Positions 7,637-15,139 of a stretch of 16,401 nucleotides of DNA are shown here, one piece after another. This DNA is from Anaerofustis sp. (GTDB lineage: Bacteria > Bacillota > Clostridia > Eubacteriales > Anaerofustaceae), in contig NZ_JAHZIA010000009.1 in NCBI RefSeq assembly GCF_019420015.1, forward strand, positions 3,964 to 20,364. Reading direction: 5' to 3'. The position numbers and the translations under genes were made by a program. The notes beneath the pieces were generated by a model that did no database searches, had not been told where the DNA came from, and was given only the letters and a program-made list of their open reading frames with translations. Numbering within the stretch: position 1 is the first letter of the stretch; every line of letters starts with the position of its first letter.

Positions 7637-8320
7637 ATGGATTTTACATTAATATCAAAATCAGAACTTTTTCATGGTATAGAAAGAGAAGCAGTAAAAA
7701 AAGTTGTAAATTGTTCCTATTCAAGAATTCGTGAATATTCTGAAGGTGAAATTATATTTAAAGAAGAAGATAAACCTTATTATTTATATGTACTGTTAGA
7801 AGGAGACGTAATAATAGTTAAAGACTATCCTTCCGGAAACAGAAATATATTTTATGAAGTAGAAAACGGAGAAATATTTGGAGATTTATTCCACGGAGAA
7901 AATAATAATTTCAACTATTACGATGCCATATGTACAAAGAAATCAAAAATATTAATAATACCCTGGAATTTCTTCTTTAATGTTTGTGATAATCCTTGTA
8001 TATATCATAAAATGCTAATAAAAAACATAATGCACCTTCAGGCAGATAAGTCTCTGTCATTAATGAAAAAAATTCACTTATTATCTGCTACGACATTGGA
8101 AGAAAAAATAGCTTTATATCTTTTAGAAAACATGAATGAGGAAAATAATGTATATATAAATATGACACGGGAAACAATGGCAGATTTTTTTGGAGTAAAA
8201 AGACCTTCTTTATCAAGAAGTCTTATGAAAATGCAAAAAGAAAATCTAATAAAAATAAACAAAAAAAATATAAAAGTTTTAAACACTCAAAATTTAGAAG
8301 ATTTATGCTCTAATAATTAA
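7637..8320 (+). CDS. Crp/Fnr-family transcriptional regulator
   Basis: The 227-aa product has an N-terminal cyclic-nucleotide-binding-like beta-roll (~residues 10-120; EGEIIFKEEDKPYYLYVLLEGDVIIV, then GEIFGDLF), a dimer helix (~125-150) and a C-terminal winged helix (~160-215). The recognition helix includes VKRPSLSRSLMKM; it keeps the Arg equivalents of Crp R180 and R185 but has Pro where Crp has E181, consistent with an operator unlike Crp's. The phosphate-binding Arg-Ala of the Crp cAMP pocket is absent (FHGENNNFNYYDA), so cAMP is an unlikely ligand, and there is no FNR-type N-terminal cysteine cluster. I chose the ATG at 7637, with GGGAG six bases upstream; an in-frame ATG at 7607 lacks a ribosome binding site. 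It precedes fprA by 19 bp. Control of these detoxification genes, as in HcpR-like regulators, is inferred from context. Confidence 0.9.
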   Translation: MDFTLISKSELFHGIEREAVKKVVNCSYSRIREYSEGEIIFKEEDKPYYLYVLLEGDVIIVKDYPSGNRNIFYEVENGEIFGDLFHGENNNFNYYDAICTKKSKILIIPWNFFFNVCDNPCIYHKMLIKNIMHLQADKSLSLMKKIHLLSATTLEEKIALYLLENMNEENNVYINMTRETMADFFGVKRPSLSRSLMKMQKENLIKINKKNIKVLNTQNLEDLCSNN

Positions 8321-8339
8321 AAGAAAGGATATTAATATA

Positions 8340-9551
8340 ATGGAAAATATTAGAAAAATAAATGAAGATTTATATTTTGTCGGAGTAAATGACAGAAGAA
8401 TAGAATTATTCGAAAACATTTATCCGGTACCAAACGGAGTTTCGTACAATTCATATGTATTACTTGACGAAAAAAATGTTCTTTTTGACACAGTAGACAA
8501 ACATGTTGGAGAAGAATTTATAGAAAATATCAAATCCGTTTTACAAGACAGAAAACTTGATTATATCGTTGTAAACCATATGGAACCGGATCATTGTGCT
8601 ATGTTAAACGAAATAGTTTATCGTTATCCTGAAGCAAAAATTGTATGTAATCAAAAAACCGTTGTAATGATAAAACAATTTTTTGATTTTGATATTGATA
8701 AAAAAGCTATAATCGTAAAAGAAAATGACACACTAAATACCGGTAAACATACACTCGCATTTGTAATGGCGCCAATGGTTCATTGGCCGGAAGCCATGGT
8801 AACATATGATACAAAAGATAAAATACTATTTTCTGCGGATGCATTCGGAACATTTGGAGCTATCGACGGAAATATATATACAGACGAAGTAGATTATCAA
8901 AATGGATGGATTGATGAAAACAGAAGATATTTTACAAATATTGTAGGAAAATACGGACCTCAAGTACAAGCTTTACTAAAAAAAGCATCTACTTTAGATA
9001 TAGAATTAATATGCCCTCTTCATGGACATATTTGGAGAGATAAAAATGATATAGGAATGATTCTTGAAAAATATAATTCATGGAGCACCTATTCTCATGA
9101 AGAAAATTCTGTTTTAATCGCTTATGCTTCAATTTACGGAAACACAGAAACAGCTGCAAATATGTTAGCGGCTAAAATCGCACAAAAAGGAATTAAAAAT
9201 ATAAAAGTATTTGATGTATCAAAAACAGATCCATCTTATATAATTTCGGATGCATTTAAATATTCAACACTTGTTTTTGCATCGGTAACGTATAATAACG
9301 AGATATTCCCTAAAATGGAAACTTTACTTCATGAATTAGCAGCTCATAATTTACAAAACAGAAACATAGCCTTTATAGAAAACGGTACTTGGGGACCAAT
9401 GGCAACAAAAAAAATGAAAGCAATCTTAGAAAAATTGAAAAACATCAATTTCTTAGAAGAAGAAGTAACAATTAAATCATCATTAAAAGAAGACAGCAAA
9501 GAAAAATTAAATTTATTGGCTGAAAGTATTGTTGAATCAATACAAAAATAA
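8340..9551 (+). CDS. fprA: A-type flavodiiron protein (FprA; O2/NO reductase)
   Basis: The 403-aa product joins a metallo-beta-lactamase-like diiron domain (~1-250) to a flavodoxin domain (~255-400). All diiron ligands are present: H80, E82, D84 (HMEPDHC), H148 (VHWPEAM), D167 (SADAFG) and H228 (PLHGH), closely matching the spacing of Desulfovibrio rubredoxin:oxygen oxidoreductase. The flavodoxin phosphate loop is ASIYGNTETAA (263-273), so it should bind FMN. Such proteins reduce O2 to water or NO to N2O in the cytoplasm with electrons from rubredoxin or reduced flavin. There is no C-terminal rubredoxin or flavin-reductase extension, so the electron donor must be encoded elsewhere. GAAAGGA at 8323-8329 is the ribosome binding site. 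It lies between the regulator and dfx, with 19 bp gaps on each side. Confidence 0.95.
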   Translation: MENIRKINEDLYFVGVNDRRIELFENIYPVPNGVSYNSYVLLDEKNVLFDTVDKHVGEEFIENIKSVLQDRKLDYIVVNHMEPDHCAMLNEIVYRYPEAKIVCNQKTVVMIKQFFDFDIDKKAIIVKENDTLNTGKHTLAFVMAPMVHWPEAMVTYDTKDKILFSADAFGTFGAIDGNIYTDEVDYQNGWIDENRRYFTNIVGKYGPQVQALLKKASTLDIELICPLHGHIWRDKNDIGMILEKYNSWSTYSHEENSVLIAYASIYGNTETAANMLAAKIAQKGIKNIKVFDVSKTDPSYIISDAFKYSTLVFASVTYNNEIFPKMETLLHELAAHNLQNRNIAFIENGTWGPMATKKMKAILEKLKNINFLEEEVTIKSSLKEDSKEKLNLLAESIVESIQK

Positions 9552-9570
9552 AAAAAGGAAGGTAATAAAA

Positions 9571-9945
9571 ATGGAATCAAAATTTTACAAATGTAAACAT
9601 TGCGGAAACATTGTTGTATTTGCAGTAAACAAAGGTGTACCTGTAATGTGTTGTGGTGAAAAAATGGAAGAAATGAAAGCAGGAACAACAGACGGAGCTT
9701 TAGAAAAACACGTACCTGCTGTAAATGTAAACGGAAATGAAGTAACAGTACAAATAGGAGAAGTTGAACATCCTATGTTAGAAGAACATTTTATTGAGTT
9801 TATATGGCTTGAAACAAAACTTGGACATCAAGTAAAAAGCTTAAAACCGGGAGACGAACCTAAAGCAAAATTTGCTTTAGCTGAAGGTGATGAAGTAGTA
9901 GCAGTTTATGAATACTGTAATCTTCACGGACTTTGGAAAAAATAA
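9571..9945 (+). CDS. dfx: Desulfoferrodoxin, 2Fe-type superoxide reductase
   Basis: The 124-aa product has both iron centres. Centre I is a desulforedoxin-like Fe(Cys)4 site: C8-X2-C11 and C27-C28. Centre II, where superoxide is reduced, is Fe(His)4Cys: H47 (in EKHVP, with Lys46 and Glu45 beside it), H67, H73, C116 and H119 (YCNLHGLW). The enzyme reduces superoxide to hydrogen peroxide without releasing O2, a typical anaerobe strategy. I start at 9571 because GGAAGG (9557-9562) sits nine bases upstream; a longer in-frame ATG at 9529 would overlap fprA and adds no conserved sequence. It is the last gene of the regulator-fprA-dfx run and is followed by a terminator. Confidence 0.96.
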   Translation: MESKFYKCKHCGNIVVFAVNKGVPVMCCGEKMEEMKAGTTDGALEKHVPAVNVNGNEVTVQIGEVEHPMLEEHFIEFIWLETKLGHQVKSLKPGDEPKAKFALAEGDEVVAVYEYCNLHGLWKK

Positions 9946-9966
9946 TAAGATGTAAAGAACACATTA

Positions 9967-9999
9967 AAAAGAGATAAGAGTAATACTCTTATCTCTTTT
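9967..9999. terminator. Bidirectional terminator between dfx and topA
   Basis: A 15-bp perfect stem (AAAAGAGATAAGAGT / ACTCTTATCTCTTTT) with a 3-nt loop sits between two converging genes. A run of T follows the stem on both strands, so it can end dfx on the plus strand and topA on the minus strand. Confidence 0.88.
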
Positions 10000-10033
10000 A
10001 CTTTATCAAAATAATATTTAAAGCATATTTTTA

Positions 10034-12100
10034 TTATAATTCTTCTTTATATTTGCATTCTTTATTTTTACAAAATAGAGTTTTTTTCTTACCTTTACTT
10101 TCATAAAGAATTTCACCGCACTGAGGACATATCTTTTTTGTCGGCTTTTGAGACGAGGCAAAATCGCATTTCGGATAATTTTTACATCCGTAAAATACAC
10201 TCCCTTTTTTACTTTTTCTTTCTACAATTTGACCTGAACATTTAGGACATTCCGCATCTATCTCTTTGACAATAGCCTTAGTGGTTTTACATTCGGGGTA
10301 TCCCGAACATGCCATAAACTTTCCGAATCTTCCGTATTTTATAACCATAGGTTTACCGCAATTTTCACAAATTTCATCTGTTTGTTCTTCAGGAAGTTTA
10401 ATTCTTTCAATATCTTTTGCCTTATCCAATTCTTTCGCAAGTTCTTTATAAAAATCAGATATAACATCTTTCCATTTTCTTTTACCTTCTTCGATATTAT
10501 CAAGACTACTTTCCATCTGAGCGGTAAAATCCACATCAACAATATCTTCAAAATTTTCTCTTAAAAGCTTATCGACCGCTTCACCTATCATCGTAGGAAT
10601 AAACCTTCTTTGATCCATATCAACATATCCTCTGTTTTTTATAGTATTAATAATTTGAGAATACGTAGAAGGTCTGCCTATACCTTCTTCTTTTAATACT
10701 TTTACAAGGCTGGCCTCATTATACCTAGCAGGAGGTTGAGTAAATTTCTGCATAGGCTTTAAATCTTTTAGATTTACCTCTTCACCTTCTTCAAGCATTG
10801 GAATACTTTCATTTTCTTCTCCTTTTTTTGAAGAAAAATCATATACTTCCAAATAACCTTTAAATTTCACACGAGACCCTGTAGAACGAAATATATACTC
10901 CCCGTTTTCTATATCAACACGTAATGTATCATAAACGGCAGGAGCCATTAGAGAAGCTAAGAATCTATTATATATAAGTGTATATAGTTTTAATTGATCC
11001 GATGTTAATGATGTTTTTAATTTATCGGGAGTCAAATTTACATCAGAAGGTCTTATTGCCTCATGTGCATCTTGAATTTTACTACCCGATTTTGATTTTA
11101 CTCCGGTATAACCAATATACTCCTTACCATAGTTATTAATAATAAAATCACTTCCTGCCTGTATAGCCTCTTTTGATAGTCTGGTAGAATCAGTTCTTAA
11201 ATAAGTAATAAGCCCTATTTGCCCTACTCCTTCAACCTCTACCCCCTCATACAATTGTTGCGCTAACATCATTGTCTTTGAAATTGAAAAATTAAGTTTA
11301 CTGCTTGCATCTTGTTGCATAGAACTCGTTTCAAAAGGTGGCGGAGAATTTTTTTTCTTAGTACCTCTTTTTACCTCTTTTACGATAAACTTATTCTTTT
11401 TTAGCTCTTTTATTATATTATCAGCCTGTTCTTTATTTTTTATCTCAGCTTTTTTACCTTTTATAAGTGCAAGTTTACTTAAAAATTCTTCCTTAGTTTC
11501 TGTTTTACTTAACAAAGCATCCATCAACCAATACTCTTCACTGACAAAGTTTCTTATTTCATTTTCTCTGTCAATAATTAATCTCATTGCAACAGACTGT
11601 ACTCTTCCGGCACTCAATCCTCTGAGTACTTTACTCCACAGTACAGGACTTATCTTATATCCCACAAGCCTATCAAGAACTCTCCTCGCTTGTTGAGCAT
11701 CAACGATATTCATATCTATTTTTCTTTTATGATTAATTGCATTATTTATAGCTGAAGGAGTAATTTCCAAAAACTCCATTCTGTTTTTATCTGACAAATC
11801 AAGACCCAAATAATTTGCTATATGCCAAGAAATAGCTTCTCCTTCACGGTCGTTATCAGTTGCAAGAATTACTTCATCTGCCTTCTTTGCATCAGCTTTT
11901 AATTTTTTTAGTCTTTCCCCTTGTCCTCTTATAGTCTTATACTCAGGTTCAAAATTATTTTCTATATCAATACCGAGCTTAGACTTCGGCAAGTCAATAA
12001 CATGCCCCTTTGATGCAACTACTTTACAATCTTTCGGTAAATATTTTTGTATTGTTTTAGCTTTAGCAGGCGATTCTACTATTACCAATCTATAAGACAT
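10034..12100 (-). CDS. topA: DNA topoisomerase I (type IA)
   Basis: The 688-aa product is standard for a Bacillota TopA. The Toprim domain starts at the N-terminus (LVIVESPAKAKTI, with E9) and carries the acidic triad in TDNDREGEA (D82, D84, E86). The catalytic tyrosine is Y300 in GLITYLRTDSTR, with R302 beside it. The C-terminus has three Cys4 zinc ribbons (roughly 580-688; CENCGKP, CPKCSGQ and CPQCGE openings). The enzyme relaxes negative supercoils by single-strand passage. AAAGGAG at 12113-12107 gives the start. It lies 34 bp behind dprA on the same strand, the conserved dprA-topA order of many Bacillota, and probably shares its promoter. Confidence 0.97.
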   Translation of the reverse strand: MSYRLVIVESPAKAKTIQKYLPKDCKVVASKGHVIDLPKSKLGIDIENNFEPEYKTIRGQGERLKKLKADAKKADEVILATDNDREGEAISWHIANYLGLDLSDKNRMEFLEITPSAINNAINHKRKIDMNIVDAQQARRVLDRLVGYKISPVLWSKVLRGLSAGRVQSVAMRLIIDRENEIRNFVSEEYWLMDALLSKTETKEEFLSKLALIKGKKAEIKNKEQADNIIKELKKNKFIVKEVKRGTKKKNSPPPFETSSMQQDASSKLNFSISKTMMLAQQLYEGVEVEGVGQIGLITYLRTDSTRLSKEAIQAGSDFIINNYGKEYIGYTGVKSKSGSKIQDAHEAIRPSDVNLTPDKLKTSLTSDQLKLYTLIYNRFLASLMAPAVYDTLRVDIENGEYIFRSTGSRVKFKGYLEVYDFSSKKGEENESIPMLEEGEEVNLKDLKPMQKFTQPPARYNEASLVKVLKEEGIGRPSTYSQIINTIKNRGYVDMDQRRFIPTMIGEAVDKLLRENFEDIVDVDFTAQMESSLDNIEEGKRKWKDVISDFYKELAKELDKAKDIERIKLPEEQTDEICENCGKPMVIKYGRFGKFMACSGYPECKTTKAIVKEIDAECPKCSGQIVERKSKKGSVFYGCKNYPKCDFASSQKPTKKICPQCGEILYESKGKKKTLFCKNKECKYKEEL

Positions 12101-12134
12101 CCCCTACTCCTTTCAAATAAATATACAGTGCAAG

Positions 12135-13277
12135 CTATTTTAATTCGATTTTTGCACCTGTGCTAATAACAATACCTCTTATTTCCAACATTGTCAAGAT
12201 AGAATTTATAAGATTTATTTCCATATCAACATTTTGACTTATTAAATCTACAGTATTATTACCTTCTAAAATAGAATCATAAATTACTTTCTCATTATCA
12301 TCCAAATTCAGAAGTTCTCTCTTATTCACAATATTTACATCATCCATATTCAATCTTTCAATGTTATCATTTTTTAAATACTTATCAACAGGCTTTTTTA
12401 ATAAATAATACAAATCTTCTATAACATCATCAGCACTAAGTATAAGTTTAGCACCATCCTTTAACAAAGAATTACTCCCTTCACAAATAGAAGATGTAAT
12501 ATTGCCGGGTACAGCATAAACTTCCCTTCCCTGTTCGTTGGCATATTTTGCCGTAATTAAGGAACCGCTTTTATAGGAAGCTTCTATTACAACCGTTCCG
12601 TGACTTAATCCGCTTATAATTCTGTTTCTTGCAGGGAAATGATGACTTAACGGTTCTGTTCCTGGAATATATTCACTAACAACCATTCCCCGTCCTTCTA
12701 TTATTTCGTTATACAGCCTTTCATTTGATTTAGGATATATTTTATCTACCCCACATCCCAAAACAGCTATAGTATCCCCAAAACCTTTTAAAGCTCCAAG
12801 ATGAGCATACGTATCTATTCCCATTGCCATTCCACTTACAACATCTATACCTCTGTTTGAAAATTCCATGGCAAAATGCTGAGCAACCTTCATTCCGTAA
12901 TTGCTCGCCCTCCTTGTTCCTACAATGGAAATCATTGGGTTCTCTTCAATAAATAAATTTTTACCTTTATAAAAAAGTATCGGAGGATAATCATAGATTT
13001 CTTTCAATGAGTACGGATAATACTTATCATCCATTGTTATATAGTTTATATTTTCTTCATACATTTTATCGATTATTCTGTCGTACTTAGTAAGATCTTT
13101 ATCCGTTATAAGCCTTGTGGCAATATCTAAAGTTATTCCTTTTACTTTAGTATACCTGCTTATGTCGTCATTTTCATATATATCATCTACCGAGCCAAAA
13201 TAGTCATATAAACTTATTGCTTTTTTTGCCCCCACATTCTGTATACTCATAAGCCATAACCATTTTGATATATTCAT
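12135..13277 (-). CDS. dprA: DNA-processing protein DprA (Smf), recombination mediator
   Basis: The 380-aa product has an N-terminal helical domain (~1-65), the Rossmann-like DprA core (~80-290) and a C-terminal winged helix (~325-380). Core motifs are SIVGTRRASNYG (117-128), SGMAMGIDTYAH (148-159), FPARNRIISGLS (214-225), GSLITA (238-243) and AVPGN (255-259). DprA loads RecA on incoming single-stranded DNA during natural transformation, but it is also conserved in bacteria not known to be competent. I place the start at 13277, where AAGGAGG (13293-13287) lies upstream; the frame continues 27 codons further up without a binding site, and that part overlaps the predicted promoter. It is first of the dprA-topA pair. 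Confidence 0.95.
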   Translation of the reverse strand: MNISKWLWLMSIQNVGAKKAISLYDYFGSVDDIYENDDISRYTKVKGITLDIATRLITDKDLTKYDRIIDKMYEENINYITMDDKYYPYSLKEIYDYPPILFYKGKNLFIEENPMISIVGTRRASNYGMKVAQHFAMEFSNRGIDVVSGMAMGIDTYAHLGALKGFGDTIAVLGCGVDKIYPKSNERLYNEIIEGRGMVVSEYIPGTEPLSHHFPARNRIISGLSHGTVVIEASYKSGSLITAKYANEQGREVYAVPGNITSSICEGSNSLLKDGAKLILSADDVIEDLYYLLKKPVDKYLKNDNIERLNMDDVNIVNKRELLNLDDNEKVIYDSILEGNNTVDLISQNVDMEINLINSILTMLEIRGIVISTGAKIELK

Positions 13278-13340
13278 ATTATAAATCCTCCTTAATTTTA
13301 TAATAAAAAGATAAAACATTTTATGACAAATTTCAACAGT

Positions 13341-13369
13341 ATTAGAACATTTGGTCACAAAGGAATCAA
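13341..13369 (-). promoter_or_regulatory. Probable dprA-topA promoter
   Basis: Minus strand: TTGATT (13369-13364), 17 nt, then TCTAAT (13346-13341) preceded by TGT, an extended -10. The predicted start is near 13334, giving a leader of about 57 nt that includes the strong AAGGAGG. Confidence 0.55.
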
Positions 13370-13394
13370 TTATTAATCACATTTTTATATTTTT

Positions 13395-13426
13395 ATAAAA
13401 TAAAAATCCCATTTTTTATGGGATTT
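13395..13426 (-). terminator. Intrinsic terminator after the ImmA/IrrE-type gene
   Basis: AAATCCCA (13404-13411) pairs with TGGGATTT (13419-13426) around a 7-nt loop. On the minus strand the hairpin is followed by TTTTTATTTT, so it ends transcription of the metallopeptidase gene 50 bases upstream. The plus-strand side (CAATTTTTT) is weaker. Confidence 0.75.
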
Positions 13427-13476
13427 CAATTTTTTATCTATATAGCAAATAATAAAATCTTTTTTACAGCTAGCAA

Positions 13477-14031
13477 CTACCATAATAAATTAAATTTATC
13501 TTTTTCATGTCTGATACTTTTTTCATAATACTTTTTTCTTTTCTTTATAAAGTCAACAGTGACACCAAACATATCACTTGCCTCATATGCATTAAAACTT
13601 CCATACATACTAAAAGAATCATTATAAAACTCTTCAAATAAATCATCGGGAATCAAAAAATATAATGAAAAGGCATCAGCCTGCGCCTCCTCTTTTCCCA
13701 AAGATATATCCTCATTTTCCAGTTGATTTGTACTGTGGCAAAACAAATGACCAACTTCGTGTCCTAAAGATTCTCTCTTTCTTTTATTTTCATCGCCCAA
13801 TGTGGAATTCATTTTATAAAAGTCTTTATCATCCATTGTTGTATTGCCTACAATCAATAAATTCCCCACAACACATGACTTATCACAATTATCAAAAAAT
13901 TTCACTTTATAATTCAAGTCTTCAAATATTTCTTCAAATTTATCAAAACTTATCGGATATGTATCCACAAAATACTTATTTCGAACCATTTCCGCCTTTT
14001 CATGCATATTTTCATATAAATATTTAGTCAT
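13477..14031 (-). CDS. ImmA/IrrE-family metallo-endopeptidase (DUF955, M78-like)
   Basis: The 184-aa product carries the zinc-protease motif HEVGH (residues 91-95), with the likely third ligand E115 in KEEAQADAFSLYFLIP, the typical ImmA/IrrE continuation. The C-terminal FGVTVDFIKKRKKYY segment also matches the family. In the known cases (ImmA of ICEBs1, IrrE of Deinococcus) the enzyme cleaves a repressor, and an XRE-type repressor gene is usually adjacent. None is seen here and there is no helix-turn-helix in this protein, so the substrate is unknown. TAGGAGA at 14042-14036 is the binding site. It starts only about 14 bp after the terminator of the upstream DUF1858 gene with no obvious promoter, so it may depend on read-through. 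Serine-protease or phage genes are absent nearby. Confidence 0.85.
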   Translation of the reverse strand: MTKYLYENMHEKAEMVRNKYFVDTYPISFDKFEEIFEDLNYKVKFFDNCDKSCVVGNLLIVGNTTMDDKDFYKMNSTLGDENKRKRESLGHEVGHLFCHSTNQLENEDISLGKEEAQADAFSLYFLIPDDLFEEFYNDSFSMYGSFNAYEASDMFGVTVDFIKKRKKYYEKSIRHEKDKFNLLW

Positions 14032-14044
14032 AATTTCTCCTACT

Positions 14045-14067
14045 AAAAAGGCCCCTTAACAGGGGCC
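14045..14067 (-). terminator. GC-rich terminator after the DUF1858 gene
   Basis: GGCCCCT (14050-14056) and AGGGGCC (14061-14067) form a perfect 7-bp stem with a 4-nt loop, very GC-rich for this DNA. On the minus strand it is followed by TTTTT (14049-14045). It sits nine bases after the DUF1858 stop and directly before the metallopeptidase gene, so it may attenuate rather than fully separate the two. Confidence 0.85.
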
Positions 14068-14075
14068 AATTAAAC

Positions 14076-14267
14076 TTAAATGTTTGCGTTTAAATCTTCT
14101 ACTAAATCATCAACATTAATACCGTGAGCCAATGCCCCTTCTTCCAATGTTTCAAATCTTGCAGCCATACATCCAACACAACCCATTCCATATGCTTGAA
14201 ATACAGAAACTGCATTAGGGTATTTGTTAACTATATCCATAATTCCCATATCTTTAGTTATTTTCAT
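14076..14267 (-). CDS. DUF1858 protein (Hcp-associated redox-disulfide type)
   Basis: The 63-aa product is full length for this small family. The hallmark is G29-C30-V-G-C33 (MGCVGCMAA), a CX2C pair at the N-terminus of a helix, followed by the conserved FETLEEGALAHGINVDDLVEDLN ending (cut short here to AHGINVDDL). It begins with the usual ITKDMGIMDIVNKYP lead. The family is often found near or fused to hybrid-cluster-protein genes; the two cysteines are thought to form a redox-active disulfide, though the function is not settled. No hybrid-cluster protein is in this window. GGAGGT (14279-14274) gives a strong start. It lies 103 bp after the bactofilin gene on the same strand, with a candidate promoter between. 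Confidence 0.93.
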   Translation of the reverse strand: MKITKDMGIMDIVNKYPNAVSVFQAYGMGCVGCMAARFETLEEGALAHGINVDDLVEDLNANI

Positions 14268-14322
14268 TTTATTACCTCCATTTTCTTATAAATAATTATT
14301 TTTCTAAAAAAGTTACTTAGTT

Positions 14323-14350
14323 ATTAAATAAATTCTTAGATTAATAACAA
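14323..14350 (-). promoter_or_regulatory. Candidate promoter of the DUF1858 gene
   Basis: Minus strand: TTGTTA (14350-14345), 16 nt, TTTAAT (14328-14323). Both boxes are fair, but matches arise easily in DNA this AT-rich. Confidence 0.4.
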
Positions 14351-14370
14351 TAACTCCAGACATCCAAAGA

Positions 14371-14811
14371 TTATTCTTCGATATCATTTACCGTTAATCC
14401 AACATCATCTTCAGCAGCTTTCATGGCTTCGCTTATTTGCGTTTCTGAACTATTTGATTTTATCTTACATCCGCCTATAAATATTGCGCCTTCATCTATT
14501 ATTATATTATCAACGTATACATCCCCGGTAAGTTTTCCGGTCGAAAGTATTTTTAATTGTTCACAAGTAACAATCCCTTCAACAGTACCTATTATATGAA
14601 CATTTTTTGCATTGATATTCCCTGAAATTAAAGCATTTCTTCCAACAATTATATTTCCGGATAAATTTATATTACCCTTCAGATTACCTTCATATCTGAC
14701 ATTTCCTCCGGCTGCAAGATCTCCGATAAAAGTAATATCACTACCTACAATTGTATCTATCTGTTCATAATTAACTCTCTTATTAGATACCGGAAGTTTA
14801 TTCTTTGCCAT
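14371..14811 (-). CDS. Bactofilin (polymer-forming cytoskeletal protein)
   Basis: The 146-aa product has a bactofilin core (~19-116) of short repeating beta-strand turns, for example VGSDITFIGDL, RYEGNLKGNI, VGRNALISGNI, KNVHIIGTVEG, STGKLTGDVY and IDEGAIFIGG. The regular spacing of glycine and valine/isoleucine suggests the right-handed beta-helix of the family. Bactofilins polymerise at the inner face of the membrane without nucleotide and help place cell-wall or cell-shape factors. The N-terminal tail is short and polar (NKLPVSNKR), with no transmembrane segment; the C-terminus is an acidic 30-residue tail. AGAGAGGT (14827-14820) is the binding site. No cell-wall gene is adjacent on this strand. 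Confidence 0.92.
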   Translation of the reverse strand: MAKNKLPVSNKRVNYEQIDTIVGSDITFIGDLAAGGNVRYEGNLKGNINLSGNIIVGRNALISGNINAKNVHIIGTVEGIVTCEQLKILSTGKLTGDVYVDNIIIDEGAIFIGGCKIKSNSSETQISEAMKAAEDDVGLTVNDIEE

Positions 14812-14863
14812 TATTGTTTACCTCTCTTTAAATAATCTTAAGCCATCGTTTAATCAATTATTA

Positions 14864-14892
14864 ATTATACCCTAAGTAAATTTAAAATACAA
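14864..14892 (-). promoter_or_regulatory. Promoter of the bactofilin gene
   Basis: Minus strand: TTGTAT (14892-14887), 17 nt, perfect TATAAT (14869-14864), about 53 bp before the start codon. Confidence 0.72.
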
Positions 14893-15127
14893 GAAAAAAT
14901 ACTAAACAGTTGTTTTTTGTTAGATTTTTATAAAATTTTGTGATACACTGAAAATATATATATATTTTCTATATGTAAAAATTGATTTTTCATTAAATTA
15001 ATAAACTATACAAATATAAATGTACAATAATCAATTTGCAATCTAAAAATTTAAATATAAGTAACCGCTTTATAGTTTTTAACTGCTAAACGACAAATAT
15101 ACCAAATTCAAAAAAATAAAAAAATAT
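14893..15127. other. AT-rich intergenic stretch, part of a 328-bp gene-free gap between bactofilin and the PII-like gene
   Basis: Apart from the bactofilin promoter and leader, this gap holds no supported gene. A perfect 20-bp palindrome of A and T flanked by G/C lies at 14950-14969, and TGATACACT (14941-14949) is a possible extended -10 without a well-spaced -35. I found no convincing promoter for the plus-strand gene at 15140 and no RNA structure I could name. Confidence 0.5.
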
Positions 15128-15139
15128 CGGAGGTATAAA

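Noticed and set aside
13278..13358. 27-codon N-terminal extension of DprA
   Set aside because: It overlaps the predicted promoter and leader, and the strong AAGGAGG fits the start at 13277.
13665..14027. Plus-strand 120-codon frame opposite the ImmA/IrrE-type gene
   Set aside because: The minus-strand frame has an intact HEVGH zinc motif; the plus frame is Pro/Tyr/His-rich with no family resemblance or binding site.
14950..14969. Perfect 20-bp A/T palindrome upstream of the PII-like gene
   Set aside because: It is mostly an alternating TA run, which is self-complementary by composition, so it is weak evidence of a specific site.
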